Source of the DNA: a virus
Direction: 5' to 3' (one strand)
Virus record (IMG/VR): IMGVR_UViG_3300029908_000017
Span: 1-64,000 of that record
Length of the DNA: 64,000 nt
The notes under the pieces are model-generated. The model saw nothing but the letters and a program-made list of their open reading frames with translations, made no database searches and had not been told where the DNA came from. Positions 31,867-41,270 of this stretch are shown piece after piece. How positions within the stretch are numbered: the stretch's first letter is position 1; every line of letters begins with the position of its first letter. Position numbers and translations under genes: made by a program.

Positions 31867-33288
31867 TTAATTGGTTATAGGGTTTGGTGGTAATGGCGAT
31901 CCTTCTACAGGAATAGCTGTTCTAACTAATTCATTGTTGGATGATACAACTGGTAAATGATCATTTGAAGAAAATCGTAATTGTCGTTGATTTCCATCAC
32001 CTAAGGGAGCTTCATCTTTGATATCCATTGTTTCAAATAAGGCTTCATGTTTTAATTCAAAGTTTGGAGAGTGCCGGGCTTTTAAAGAATGAATATTCAT
32101 TAACGGGTGATTAGCATTCTTACGTCCAATGACAATTACTAATCCACACTTACGCATGGCCCCTTTAAAACCAGCAATCTCCTTACTTGTATAGTTTAGC
32201 CGCATGTCGGTCAATTGATGAAGAATTATTAAAGCAAAAGCTTTCCTTCCTCCCAATAAACCAGACGTTAATTTAAATAACGCTAATAAAATACTTTCAT
32301 ACATCTCCCAATTGGATTTTGTTTCATTATCTGCCTTCATGAATTCTAACTGATCGATTACAATTTCGTCAGGCCAGAAATCATTTTCCTCGCAATATTT
32401 AAGTAGTAATTCATTTAACGTTGAGGGAGCTAGAGGTGTTACATCTCGAAGATCGAAAATTCGTAAATTATTGATTAAAGCGTTATGTAAATCACTATCT
32501 AGTTCATCAAGCTTTCTTTGTAAAAACTCTTGTTCTACCACCCCTCGATAAAGGTTGGTATAAGATATCTGTAAAACGTTGGCGTAAAATCTCTGTGTCA
32601 CATTAATGGCAGGTTCTTCCAGACTTAAATATAGTACTTTTTTACCAGATGTAGCTGCATTTTTACTGAATACAGTAGCAGCGGTTGTCTTACCCCCTCC
32701 AGAAGCTGCCATAACTAACGCCATCTCTTGTACACCAAATCCTTGAATGATTGCGTCGATTCTAGTCAGCCCTGTAGGAATGAAGTCAATGTGGCTACGC
32801 CTGACAATACTTTCAAATGGGTTGATGACTTGAACATGTTCATGAGCATCCGAAATAGTAATGTCATCTACCAATTTTGCATATTCTTTGGCTAATGTAT
32901 CTAAATCGGATTTATGTGTCATCTGCAACCGTTGTCCACGTTTCAATTTAAAGAAACTAGGAAGATTACTGACTACATATTCCGAACTTAATTCAGTGTT
33001 ATATATCTGAGCAATGAATTCTGTTAATTGACCAATATCTGTACCAGTAAACTTATTATCATTTAATCTTGTACCTACCGCATTAATAAATACATCGTAG
33101 GCAATCGGTGAATTATTTATTTCCAGAACAATGCCAACAAATTCACGATAAACTCGAATACCTGTTACTGGGTCACCAAAATCATCAACACTAATTTTTA
33201 AATCTTTGGCTTTTTGAAAAGTTGCGCGATCCATTATTAGATGTTTGATAACTATTTCAATAAACTCTGGAGAATCAATTGTTAGCAT
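31867..33288 (-). CDS. DnaB-like replicative helicase
   Basis: 473 aa. N-terminal helical domain (1-150), then a RecA-type motor: Walker A AASGGGKTT (194-202), LYLSLEEP (H1a, glutamate finger region), Walker B IVIDQLEFM (about residue 318) and ILHQL (H3) near 350. This is the ring helicase that unwinds the fork and recruits primase, comparable to T4 gp41. Its start overlaps the 33282 gene by seven bases, with the primase two genes upstream. Confidence 0.9.
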   Translation of the reverse strand: MLTIDSPEFIEIVIKHLIMDRATFQKAKDLKISVDDFGDPVTGIRVYREFVGIVLEINNSPIAYDVFINAVGTRLNDNKFTGTDIGQLTEFIAQIYNTELSSEYVVSNLPSFFKLKRGQRLQMTHKSDLDTLAKEYAKLVDDITISDAHEHVQVINPFESIVRRSHIDFIPTGLTRIDAIIQGFGVQEMALVMAASGGGKTTAATVFSKNAATSGKKVLYLSLEEPAINVTQRFYANVLQISYTNLYRGVVEQEFLQRKLDELDSDLHNALINNLRIFDLRDVTPLAPSTLNELLLKYCEENDFWPDEIVIDQLEFMKADNETKSNWEMYESILLALFKLTSGLLGGRKAFALIILHQLTDMRLNYTSKEIAGFKGAMRKCGLVIVIGRKNANHPLMNIHSLKARHSPNFELKHEALFETMDIKDEAPLGDGNQRQLRFSSNDHLPVVSSNNELVRTAIPVEGSPLPPNPITN

Positions 33289-33815
33289 AATCTTGATAAG
33301 TCGAACTTTTTTTCTTTAAGAAAATGTAACAACGCTTCATCGATTGGAAATACCTTTGACTTATATTTATCGATTACTTCTTGTACAGGTTCTTTGGTGA
33401 TTAGAATACGAAACCAATTTTTCAGATTTACATAATCCTTCATTAACGCCTGTTCAACTGTAAGGCCAGATTGTATCAGATTACGTAGATAGGATAATTG
33501 TGTTTGGTATAAATCTTCGTAAGCAATGGGTGTTTCATTAATGCAATTCTTTTGTACATATTCTCTATATTTACTCTCTGCATATTGGGTATGAAGAAAT
33601 GAAGATTGAAAATGATCAATGTTCTTAATATTATTAAACTGAGCTTTGACGAACAATACAGGATCAGCATCAATACGGTAGCAAATTTCTGCCGCTTTTT
33701 CAAACGCAGTAATATCTTTACTACCGTATTTATACCAGGGTAATAACTTTCTGGCTTCTTCCTTAAAAGATTCGGCAATACTTTCTTTTAATCCATTAAA
33801 AACATGAATATCCAT
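33282..33815 (-). CDS. Hypothetical protein between helicase and primase genes
   Basis: 177 aa from ATG 33813-33815 (TAATG overlap with the upstream stop). All-helical in appearance. The place directly before the helicase gene would suit a helicase loader or accessory factor, but no ATPase or loader motif is seen. Confidence 0.55.
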   Translation of the reverse strand: MDIHVFNGLKESIAESFKEEARKLLPWYKYGSKDITAFEKAAEICYRIDADPVLFVKAQFNNIKNIDHFQSSFLHTQYAESKYREYVQKNCINETPIAYEDLYQTQLSYLRNLIQSGLTVEQALMKDYVNLKNWFRILITKEPVQEVIDKYKSKVFPIDEALLHFLKEKKFDLSRLC

Positions 33816-34507
33816 TATTGCGGAATAGTTGGACAATCTGAATAATTAGGATTATGAATTAGTGGATTTACCTCACCAAAAGATAATTCTGCTTTAGTTA
33901 CAACCGGTACTGTATAAAACTCGTAATTTGTATCTAGCTTAACAATCATGTTATGTCCAATTGCTTGATCAGGTTGTTTATCAAAACTTCTTTGATAAAT
34001 AATATGGTCTTTCTTATCATCAGGTAGCTTATCCCTTAATACACTATCCCATATAAATATGTCATTATGTTCATATTTTTTACCATCAATAAAATAACTA
34101 AATTTGCTTTCATGTTTAGTTTCAATAACTTCCAAATTTTCTTTCTTTACTACTTCTTCAAAAGTAATAGGGTCTAGTATCTTTGGAACCGAAGACTGTT
34201 CAATAATCGGTTCATCCACAACCTTCGCTACTTGCCCTTCTTTGATATCTGAAGCTGCGATATATATGATTGTATTATTCGATGAACAATTTTTCAGTTC
34301 ATTCAACAATCGGTTATTTTCTTTGATAAGTTCATAAATAATAATACTTAGTTCAATTCCAGTAAGCCCTTTTTGTTTTACCAGGTTTTTAGCATTCCGG
34401 TAAATGAAATGATTATTAACGGCCCATTTATGGAAGTTATCTAGGTCATCATAAATTTCATAATCTGGTTTGTCTAGATTGATACTTGGAAATTCTGGTT
34501 CGTTCAT
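33815..34507 (-). CDS. Hypothetical protein
   Basis: 230 aa. Helical N-terminal third (IELSIIIYELIKENNRLLN), linker, then a beta-rich C-terminal half. It overlaps the primase by four bases (ATGA) and lies in the replisome operon. Function unknown. Confidence 0.55.
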   Translation of the reverse strand: MNEPEFPSINLDKPDYEIYDDLDNFHKWAVNNHFIYRNAKNLVKQKGLTGIELSIIIYELIKENNRLLNELKNCSSNNTIIYIAASDIKEGQVAKVVDEPIIEQSSVPKILDPITFEEVVKKENLEVIETKHESKFSYFIDGKKYEHNDIFIWDSVLRDKLPDDKKDHIIYQRSFDKQPDQAIGHNMIVKLDTNYEFYTVPVVTKAELSFGEVNPLIHNPNYSDCPTIPQ

Positions 34508-35430
34508 AATTTGCTTTCTATAATTTTCTGTACTTGTTTGTGAGTTAGTTCGTCAGGACTTTTAACTCCATAATCTTCTGGATTAATGTTTATTGTTTCT
34601 CGCCCATTAAACCGAAGTTGTGTTAAGTGGATATCCGCTTCTTCTTGTGCATCGGAATCGAGGAAGAATATAATTCGCTTCCAGTTGTTTTGCAACAACT
34701 GTATTTGCTGTGAAGATATTCCCTTACCCAACGTCGCCACACCTGCTGAAGGATGTTTCCACGATTTTTTTATGCCCTCAAAAGTTACGACGTATTCTGA
34801 TTTTTTTGCATTATCAAAGTTGTATAAATAATTTCCTTTATTAAATACATGAAAATATTTCATTTTTTTGAATCGTTCACCATTAGGTGTACCGGGTATA
34901 AACCTACACTGCCATCCAACCAATTCTTGATTAAAGAAAACGGGAAATACGAGGCTGTCAAATGGTCGAATGATTGTTGGTTTGTCTTCACCTTTATCAA
35001 ACTTTATTTCTTTTTCACAACCCTCAGGAATAAAGTAGACCCAGTACTTTTCGAATAATTCATCAAAGTTATAAAAATGATCTTTTTTCAGAAATTCAAT
35101 AGCTGGATGATTAATGGCTAGTTTATTAATCGGTATAGCTGTAGAAAATGGAAACTCACGCGCTTGAGGATGTTCATAGTTTTCATAGTCGTCAGTCTTA
35201 CCTGTGAATTCTATTTTCTCACCCAATAGATCATCCAGGAAAATATACTCATTACATATAAAACAATGGCTGCTACTTACATTCGGATGTACGTATCTCC
35301 TCATTTTTTTACCGTGTGCTACATCACAAGTTAAACAGTTGATGCGCATCCATCCCTGATTACCCTCTCGGTATTTAAACCCTTTTTGTCTTAATAATGC
35401 TTTGAATTCCTTGGATGATCCAATATTCAC
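34504..35430 (-). CDS. DnaG-type DNA primase
   Basis: 308 aa. Zinc-binding Cys32, Cys35, Cys56 and Cys59 (NCLTC and HCFIC) form the template-recognition finger. The TOPRIM core follows: Glu218 in VTFEGIKK, LGKGIS, and Asp258/Asp260 in IIFFLDSDAQ. It makes RNA primers for the lagging strand. It lacks the C-terminal helicase-binding domain of bacterial DnaG and is short, as phage primases are. Confidence 0.87.
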   Translation of the reverse strand: MNIGSSKEFKALLRQKGFKYREGNQGWMRINCLTCDVAHGKKMRRYVHPNVSSSHCFICNEYIFLDDLLGEKIEFTGKTDDYENYEHPQAREFPFSTAIPINKLAINHPAIEFLKKDHFYNFDELFEKYWVYFIPEGCEKEIKFDKGEDKPTIIRPFDSLVFPVFFNQELVGWQCRFIPGTPNGERFKKMKYFHVFNKGNYLYNFDNAKKSEYVVTFEGIKKSWKHPSAGVATLGKGISSQQIQLLQNNWKRIIFFLDSDAQEEADIHLTQLRFNGRETININPEDYGVKSPDELTHKQVQKIIESKL

Positions 35431-35435
35431 AATTA

Positions 35436-35549
35436 TTAAAGGTTAGTCTGCCCGTAAAATACGAAGAAAATAATGCCTATCAGACACAAGGCACAAACGA
35501 AGACAATTAAATCGGTTCTGCCTGTATAATACAAATGATCTTTTTCCAT
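35436..35549 (-). CDS. Single-pass small membrane protein
   Basis: 37 aa (start MEKDHLYYTGRTDLIVFV) with one hydrophobic helix. It fills the gap between the UvsW-like helicase and the primase. Function unknown. Confidence 0.55.
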   Translation of the reverse strand: MEKDHLYYTGRTDLIVFVCALCLIGIIFFVFYGQTNL

Positions 35550-35555
35550 AATTTT

Positions 35556-37028
35556 TTAAGCTCCATCAATCGGATTATAAATATTCCAATCAATATCTTG
35601 CACTTTATTCACGATTACTACTTTCCATCCTTGAGACAGATAATGTTCTTTTCGTTTTTCTGACATATTTAATAACGCCTCGTCATGTTCATCCCAAAAA
35701 TCAATAACGTTAAAATGATGTTTTGGGGGTACATTCAAGGCTAATCGTCGATCTTCTGTTAGTACACGGCTTCCTCGTAATGCTTCCTGCAGTACTTCAA
35801 TTACACTCGAACCACCTGTGGCCTGAATGACTACACGACAATTTGGATTATCAAAACCTGCTCGTAAAACATCCGAAGAACAAAGGAATTGTACTTCGTT
35901 GTCCACAAACTGTTGAATATTCCTGGATTGCTCTTTTGGTGTCAATGCCAGTTCTTTAATTTCAGACTTATTAGAATTACGATGAATAATTTTTGTTTCA
36001 GGAGGTAAAAAGGTTATCAAATTCTTTAAATGATTTTTTACCTGATCGATGAAAATCAATGTCTGCCGACTTTCTGGAATTACCTTACAAACATCTCCAA
36101 TCAGTTTATTACGAACGGTATTTTTCAGGATACCTTCTCGTAATTTCTTTTCCATGCTTCCTCCAATAGGCATCTGCTTACCTGCAGGTACTTTGATAAA
36201 GTAAACTACACATGGAACAACCGCACCCATTTTAATGGCTTCTGGATAATTAATAGTAATTAAAGGCTCTCCAAAAAACCCTTTCAATACTTTATCTGCT
36301 TTCGAAAACAAACCTTGATCAGTGGCAGTATAACCAAATATTCGTATTGGCTCAATCCCTCCAATGATTTCTTGAATTTTGTCACCCGCTGTTCCTTGAA
36401 GTTCATCAATCAATAATAGCTGTGTTTTTTCTAACGAACAATTTTTCAAAGATGAAAATGTAGTTATAGTAACATCGTTACTTACATCGTTAGCTCCCCC
36501 ACCGATACGACCAACATGCTTGTGAGGAAAAAGTTCTTTGAACAGTTTATAAAGCTGCTCAACTACTTCTTTATAAGGAACAGCAACTACGGTATTTAAT
36601 GAATTCCAAGCTGCGTATGTACTAGCTATACAACGACTTTTACCAAATCCTCCACAACCTTTAAACATTCCACTTTCAGATTTGCCTGCGTTTAAAAAGT
36701 TAATTAATGGAAGAATCTGGTAATCTCGTAATCCTACGTTTCTAACTGCCATCCAATCAATTTCCGGCATCGGTGTACGGCGGTCTTCAACTTTAGGTGT
36801 ATCTAAATTCTTTTGGATTAGCTTTATGACTTTAGTATAAAACCCTCGAAGAGTAAATATACCCCCACTACCATCCAGAGAATATAACAATAATTTTTGA
36901 TAATCGTCTACTTTCTGCCAATTCTGTGTTTTGAATGAACGTTTAGTGTATTGTAAATAACTAAGTAAATAAGGGGGAGCAGGGGTTATCCATAATCCTT
37001 TGTCTCCCCTTATTATGTTAATTTCCAT
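35556..37028 (-). CDS. Superfamily 2 helicase, UvsW-like
   Basis: 490 aa. Motif order: GLRDYQ (99-104, Q-like), Walker A GCGGFGKS (124-131), DELQ in LLLIDELQGTA (motif II), FGYTAT (motif III), and VIEVLQEALRGSR (motif VI). The N-terminal 90 residues resemble the small extra domain of UvsW. It probably remodels branched DNA and R-loops in recombination-dependent replication, as T4 UvsW does. Neighbours are primase and gp46-like genes. Confidence 0.82.
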   Translation of the reverse strand: MEINIIRGDKGLWITPAPPYLLSYLQYTKRSFKTQNWQKVDDYQKLLLYSLDGSGGIFTLRGFYTKVIKLIQKNLDTPKVEDRRTPMPEIDWMAVRNVGLRDYQILPLINFLNAGKSESGMFKGCGGFGKSRCIASTYAAWNSLNTVVAVPYKEVVEQLYKLFKELFPHKHVGRIGGGANDVSNDVTITTFSSLKNCSLEKTQLLLIDELQGTAGDKIQEIIGGIEPIRIFGYTATDQGLFSKADKVLKGFFGEPLITINYPEAIKMGAVVPCVVYFIKVPAGKQMPIGGSMEKKLREGILKNTVRNKLIGDVCKVIPESRQTLIFIDQVKNHLKNLITFLPPETKIIHRNSNKSEIKELALTPKEQSRNIQQFVDNEVQFLCSSDVLRAGFDNPNCRVVIQATGGSSVIEVLQEALRGSRVLTEDRRLALNVPPKHHFNVIDFWDEHDEALLNMSEKRKEHYLSQGWKVVIVNKVQDIDWNIYNPIDGA

Positions 37029-37236
37029 TTTTTGAAGATTGTTCGATTATTTCATGATAAACCCTAAAAGAATCACTTGAATATTTTCGCCAATGCTCTC
37101 TACCTGGGATATCCCCACTCAAGCACATTTCCGAAATATTATAGTAATATTCTTTTGCTAAAGACAAGGCATCCAATGTAACTGCGAGATCACTATCTGT
37201 CAAGATTACGTTAACGCTTTTAATGTCGTTACTCAT
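37018..37236 (-). CDS. Hypothetical small protein
   Basis: 72 aa; strand then helix (VNVILTDSDLAVTLDALSLAKEYY). Overlaps the helicase by 11 bases and its upstream neighbour by 8. Function unknown. Confidence 0.6.
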   Translation of the reverse strand: MSNDIKSVNVILTDSDLAVTLDALSLAKEYYYNISEMCLSGDIPGREHWRKYSSDSFRVYHEIIEQSSKNGN

Positions 37237-37453
37237 TACTCTTATAACATAGGTTACTGTTTAACGCTCCTGGCAATTTACATGTATTTAAATACCAAAG
37301 TAGTGACTTGGCAAGCTCATCAGCAGGTAATCGGAGAATCTCTTTATATAAATCGCTATATTCCCAATTTTTGAAATTCACGGATACTAAGCCCAGACTT
37401 ATCTCTTTATTGACCCACTTTTCCAGTTTACTAATATTATTAATGTTTTTCAT
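37229..37453 (-). CDS. Hypothetical small protein
   Basis: 74 aa, helical, Leu/Lys rich. Overlaps the 37440 gene by 14 bases and the 37018 gene by 8. Function unknown. Confidence 0.6.
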   Translation of the reverse strand: MKNINNISKLEKWVNKEISLGLVSVNFKNWEYSDLYKEILRLPADELAKSLLWYLNTCKLPGALNSNLCYKSNE

Positions 37454-37607
37454 ATATCTCTACTATATCTACCACTGTTTCAAATATTCTACTCCACTTC
37501 GTCATGAATCCTTCAGGCTTATTCGGTTTAGGTTGCTCCGATAATTCTGCAATTTTCTTTACACCTTTACTTGTCGCTCGTAACTTTTTGACTAGATTTT
37601 TATTCAT
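37440..37607 (-). CDS. Small basic protein after the gp46-like gene
   Basis: 55 aa (start MNKNLVKKLRATSKGVKK). Basic first half, helical acidic second half. Its ATG overlaps the stop of the SbcC-like gene and its stop overlaps the 37229 start, so it lies exactly in the operon. Confidence 0.6.
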   Translation of the reverse strand: MNKNLVKKLRATSKGVKKIAELSEQPKPNKPEGFMTKWSRIFETVVDIVEIYEKH

Positions 37608-39675
37608 ACTCCTTGTCCAAGTCTATAACATGGTCAACAACATCTGCCAACTTTTCAGAATGATCGATAATGAACACTTGTTCGAATTGATTTCTAGGAA
37701 ATTGCCGAATCATATCAAAATATATTTCTTGATTGATTTTGTGTAATCCAGTAGAACCTTCATCGATGATTATGAAACTGAAGTTCTGCGCAAAAAGTTG
37801 TAGCAACGCCAGTCGTAAACACAACCCGATAATCATGGCTTGCCCTCCCGAAACAATAGGAAGCCTATGTCCTTCGACATTAATTACATCAATACCAAAA
37901 TCGTCATTAACATTTGCCGTATAAGGAATATTGAACTTTACCAAATTTTGAAGTAAGTAATCTGTAACAACATATGAGTATTTTTGAATGACCTTTTTCG
38001 CAAACTGATTAGCGTGAAAGGCATCGTACAAAGCAAGTAACGATTTTTCTAAAATATTCCGTTGTTGATTTCGTTTAATATTCGTTTCCGAATTTACAAT
38101 ACGTTGATTGAGATTACTAATCTCTGCATTCAATACAGAAACGGCTTTATCAATCTCCTGTTTTTCAAGTATCTTTACTTTATATACCGAAGCGTCATAA
38201 CTAGCTTGTTGCAATAGCTTATGTAACTCTTCTTTACCCAAACTTGTAAATTCAGTATTTAAACTATTTCTAAGGGCCTCGCTGGCTTTAATATCTTGTT
38301 CAATTAACATAATGTTATGTACAAAAATATTAATATCCTTCGATAGCTTATCTAGTTTACTATAAGCAGCAATATACAGTTGATGTGAACTTTCGTCATA
38401 TTCAACATGAGTATATTTCAATAACTCAGTTTGAATAAACTGATAATTATTAGACAGTTTATCATATGTTTCTTTATGCTTAAGATAAGGAGTGATCTTG
38501 TCCCTCTGCAAAGTTAAATCGATATTTGAACGAAGAACCACATCTTGGTAACCTGCTAACTCTTCACGAAGGATCTTTATCAGATTCGCGATTACATGAA
38601 TATCCTGCCCACACGTTGGACAGACTGCTTTATCCGTTAATGAGGAATATTTACGTAACTTAGCATTTGCCTCAACAATATTCTTCTCCGCTAAATTTAT
38701 TGTTGTGTGGAGGGCTTCAATTTGAATTCTTAACGCATTAATATTCTCATTAATATTGTTAATATCAAATTCTTTTAGTCTTTTTTCAACATCAGCAGAT
38801 TGATTACTTAATGCATTACGGCTCTCCATTCGAATTTTACATTCTTCGAATTTCGCCAACTGTTCGGAAAGTTGGCTTAAACTAAACGGTGCGTTCTTTA
38901 GTTCTGCTTCAAACCCTTCTTTGATCTTTTGCTCGCTGTTTAATTTATTGAGTAACTGCGTGAGCTTAAGATTAATCTCTTCTTGCTTAACAATATTAGC
39001 CAAAGTGAATTGAATATCCCGAATTTGATTTTCCAAAACACGATAACCATCCAATGTTACAAGCGTATAATCAGCAGATTTGATCTTCTGTAATACAAGA
39101 CTCTCGTTTTTGATAAGCAATTCTGCCTCGATTGCCTGTACATCGTCCACAGGAAAAGGAGGAGGAAGCGTTTTGATATAATCCTTCCAGATGATATCTC
39201 GTAACTTCTCGGTATTGGGTACAAGAAATATCTTTTGAAAGATACTCGTTCGTTCTGCTTTACTTCCTAGAAATAATTTAGGAATCTCTCCCTGTCTGGC
39301 AATAATGATATTATTGAATATCTCAGAATTAATGTTTAGTAGCTTGTCCCAGAATTCTTTGACTTCACTAGATTTCTTATATTCCTTACCTGCATATTTT
39401 AAAATGACCTTAGACGTGTCTAAATGCCTTTCTAAGTAAACTTCCTTACCTTCGTGTGTGAACTTACCAGAGACATAACCTGTCACCTCCCCGACAGTTA
39501 TAGCCTCCTCTTTGGTGCCTTCAATGTCACCTGTACATAAAAAGGATATACCTTCAACAATTCTTGATTTTCCTTTACCGTTTGATCCAATAATACCAAT
39601 AATCCCTTTTGAAAAATCAAAACATCTATTTTTAAAGACTCGAAAATTCTTAAAATAAAGTTTTTCTAGAATCAT
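37600..39675 (-). CDS. SbcC/Rad50-like recombination ATPase (T4 gp46 type)
   Basis: 691 aa from ATG 39673-39675 (MILEKLYFKNFRVF); a longer reading begins in non-conserved sequence. Walker A GSNGKGKS (30-37), coiled-coil arms, zinc hook CPTC near residue 353, ABC signature SGGQ (609-612) and Walker B IIIDEGSTG (635-643). With the nuclease at 41267 it should form the gp46/47 complex that resects DNA ends to load the recombinase. It is shorter than bacterial SbcC, as in phages. Confidence 0.92.
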   Translation of the reverse strand: MILEKLYFKNFRVFKNRCFDFSKGIIGIIGSNGKGKSRIVEGISFLCTGDIEGTKEEAITVGEVTGYVSGKFTHEGKEVYLERHLDTSKVILKYAGKEYKKSSEVKEFWDKLLNINSEIFNNIIIARQGEIPKLFLGSKAERTSIFQKIFLVPNTEKLRDIIWKDYIKTLPPPFPVDDVQAIEAELLIKNESLVLQKIKSADYTLVTLDGYRVLENQIRDIQFTLANIVKQEEINLKLTQLLNKLNSEQKIKEGFEAELKNAPFSLSQLSEQLAKFEECKIRMESRNALSNQSADVEKRLKEFDINNINENINALRIQIEALHTTINLAEKNIVEANAKLRKYSSLTDKAVCPTCGQDIHVIANLIKILREELAGYQDVVLRSNIDLTLQRDKITPYLKHKETYDKLSNNYQFIQTELLKYTHVEYDESSHQLYIAAYSKLDKLSKDINIFVHNIMLIEQDIKASEALRNSLNTEFTSLGKEELHKLLQQASYDASVYKVKILEKQEIDKAVSVLNAEISNLNQRIVNSETNIKRNQQRNILEKSLLALYDAFHANQFAKKVIQKYSYVVTDYLLQNLVKFNIPYTANVNDDFGIDVINVEGHRLPIVSGGQAMIIGLCLRLALLQLFAQNFSFIIIDEGSTGLHKINQEIYFDMIRQFPRNQFEQVFIIDHSEKLADVVDHVIDLDKEYE

Positions 39676-39679
39676 TTTT

Positions 39680-39856
39680 TTATTTAATTGTTTTACCCAA
39701 TGAAGGCAATGATTGAATAGTCGATTCGATAATATTACGCACAGTAGCTTCAATTCGATTAACAAATTCGGGAGATACTCTGGTAAACTCATGATGCCGT
39801 TTTTGGGCTAATTCTAACGCCAGCTGTTTTACAGCCTTCTTATTTAATAGACTCAT
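39680..39856 (-). CDS. Small conserved phage protein (KxAVKxLALExA...RVSxxF...PSxGKTI)
   Basis: 58 aa (start MSLLNKKAVKQLALELAQKR). The pattern with TRVSPEF in the middle and LPSLGKTIK at the end is recurrent in phages and plasmids; it looks like a small all-helical DNA-binding protein. Function unproven. Starts overlap with the 39853 stop (ATGA). Confidence 0.65.
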   Translation of the reverse strand: MSLLNKKAVKQLALELAQKRHHEFTRVSPEFVNRIEATVRNIIESTIQSLPSLGKTIK

Positions 39857-40029
39857 TCTAACTCCTTGATTTTCTGGTAATCGTTTACAATTTCGTCATG
39901 AGATGCCTTTACCCAAAAATACCGTAAAATATTCTTAACATCTGATTCGGTGAGTCTTGCAGCCTGATGTTCAATAATATATTCTATCATTTCATCACGG
40001 TCTAATTCAAAACAGGTAGATATATCCAT
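39853..40029 (-). CDS. Hypothetical small protein
   Basis: 58 aa (start MDISTCFELDRDEMIEYI), acidic, helical. Overlaps the 39680 gene by four bases. Function unknown. Confidence 0.6.
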   Translation of the reverse strand: MDISTCFELDRDEMIEYIIEHQAARLTESDVKNILRYFWVKASHDEIVNDYQKIKELE

Positions 40030-40030
40030 T

Positions 40031-40117
40031 TTAACTTAACCAATTATATTTTGTTACCAATCCCGCGATAAGAAACAGCAAGACCATACCAATCGCAAAA
40101 AGTTCAATTTTATTCAT
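40031..40117 (-). CDS. Very small single-pass membrane protein
   Basis: 28 aa (start MNKIELFAIGMVLLFLIAGL), one hydrophobic helix. Its ATG overlaps the end of the 40110 gene and its stop is one base before the 40029 ATG. Short, so moderate confidence. Confidence 0.45.
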   Translation of the reverse strand: MNKIELFAIGMVLLFLIAGLVTKYNWLS

Positions 40118-40670
40118 TTTTATTACAATCCTTACATAAACATCTTAACCAATTTGTCCCTACAATTTTTCCGTCTCTGCCACAACTTTCACAAGTTATG
40201 CTAGATAGACGTTCCGCGAAATTCACTAATCCACAAATAAACTCATCACCTCCGTAATAGTAAAAACGCAATCCACCAAATTTTTCTTTTACTTGTTGGG
40301 CTACTACTTGTTTTACGGCTTCTGGTTCTTCTCCGAGAATAATAGAAGAATCAATTATCGCATTTGAAATTCTTTTTTCTTTTTCCTCTTCTGTACTGAC
40401 GTATTTATAATAATTTTCCAAATATTCTTGAAAAGTATTATTTTTCTGCATTTCTGCAATTTTACGTTTTCGCTGTAAATAGGAGTAACGATTTTCTCTT
40501 GAATATTTAATATGGCTTTGAATACCTTCACACAATAGGTCTAAAATTCTAAACCACCCATCATTATGCTCAAAACCCCGATACATACATGAATACCGTT
40601 CAGTAGCATAACAGTATTTAAATATTTTAGGATATTTTTCACATAATTGCTTTTCAAGTTCAGGACGCAT
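40110..40670 (-). CDS. Conserved phage protein (QVKEKFGGLRFYY) with zinc ribbon
   Basis: 186 aa from ATG 40668-40670 (MRPELEKQLCEKYPKIF). It contains DGWFRILDLLC, the diagnostic QVKEKFGGLRFYYYGGD and C-terminal CESCG and CLCKDC pairs. This is a very common phage family; no activity is known. It overlaps the 40660 gene by 11 bases. Confidence 0.72.
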   Translation of the reverse strand: MRPELEKQLCEKYPKIFKYCYATERYSCMYRGFEHNDGWFRILDLLCEGIQSHIKYSRENRYSYLQRKRKIAEMQKNNTFQEYLENYYKYVSTEEEKEKRISNAIIDSSIILGEEPEAVKQVVAQQVKEKFGGLRFYYYGGDEFICGLVNFAERLSSITCESCGRDGKIVGTNWLRCLCKDCNKNE

Positions 40671-41124
40671 AATCGTCGCCCCTATCTTCATCAAAATCAC
40701 TGGTTATTACAATATAATCTCCAATTTGAAAATCGCCATTACCTTGAGCTAAAACGACTCCACCTTCAATAATTTGAACTAGATTATAGCATGTAAAATC
40801 ACTAATACTCCTGACTAATTCTTCTGGAATAACTGATAGAAGACCGGCATCTACAGGCAGATATCCAATAGTTTTTCCATTCCTGTCGATCAATGGATAA
40901 CGTCCATCTCCATAACAAGTGTTACAAATAAATACTACATGACTATCAATTGTTACGAATAAACCCTCTTCTTTTATATCAACACCCTGATCCTCGTATT
41001 CAAAAAGGATGCTACAAAACGTATCCCAAAAACCAGGAATACCTCCAAAAACATAACAAGGGTCCGTGATAACTACATTACCTTCAAACTTATACTTAGT
41101 AATATTTAATTTTTCAATTTTCAT
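40660..41124 (-). CDS. Conserved protein of the TDPCY / VDAGLLSV type
   Basis: 154 aa from ATG 41122-41124, which overlaps the 41121 gene as ATGA. Beta-rich with VVITDPCYVF, NTCYGDGRYP and PVDAGLLSV. The family occurs in phages and bacteria, and its role is unknown. Confidence 0.68.
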   Translation of the reverse strand: MKIEKLNITKYKFEGNVVITDPCYVFGGIPGFWDTFCSILFEYEDQGVDIKEEGLFVTIDSHVVFICNTCYGDGRYPLIDRNGKTIGYLPVDAGLLSVIPEELVRSISDFTCYNLVQIIEGGVVLAQGNGDFQIGDYIVITSDFDEDRGDDYAS

Positions 41125-41270
41125 TTCGCTTTTCCACAATACGGACAATACCCTGTTCCATACGCATTAAAATTTAAAGTTGTCTTACAATCCGGACAAA
41201 TTCCTAAAAGAACAATAATTAACTTTCTGAACCAATAACGACTACGACAATACACTTTTCTAAAAATCAT
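41121..41270 (-). CDS. Small zinc-ribbon protein
   Basis: 49 aa (start MIFRKVYCRSRYWFRK). CPDC and CPYCGK form a classical zinc ribbon. ATGA overlaps on both sides fix both ends. Function unknown. Confidence 0.7.
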   Translation of the reverse strand: MIFRKVYCRSRYWFRKLIIVLLGICPDCKTTLNFNAYGTGYCPYCGKAK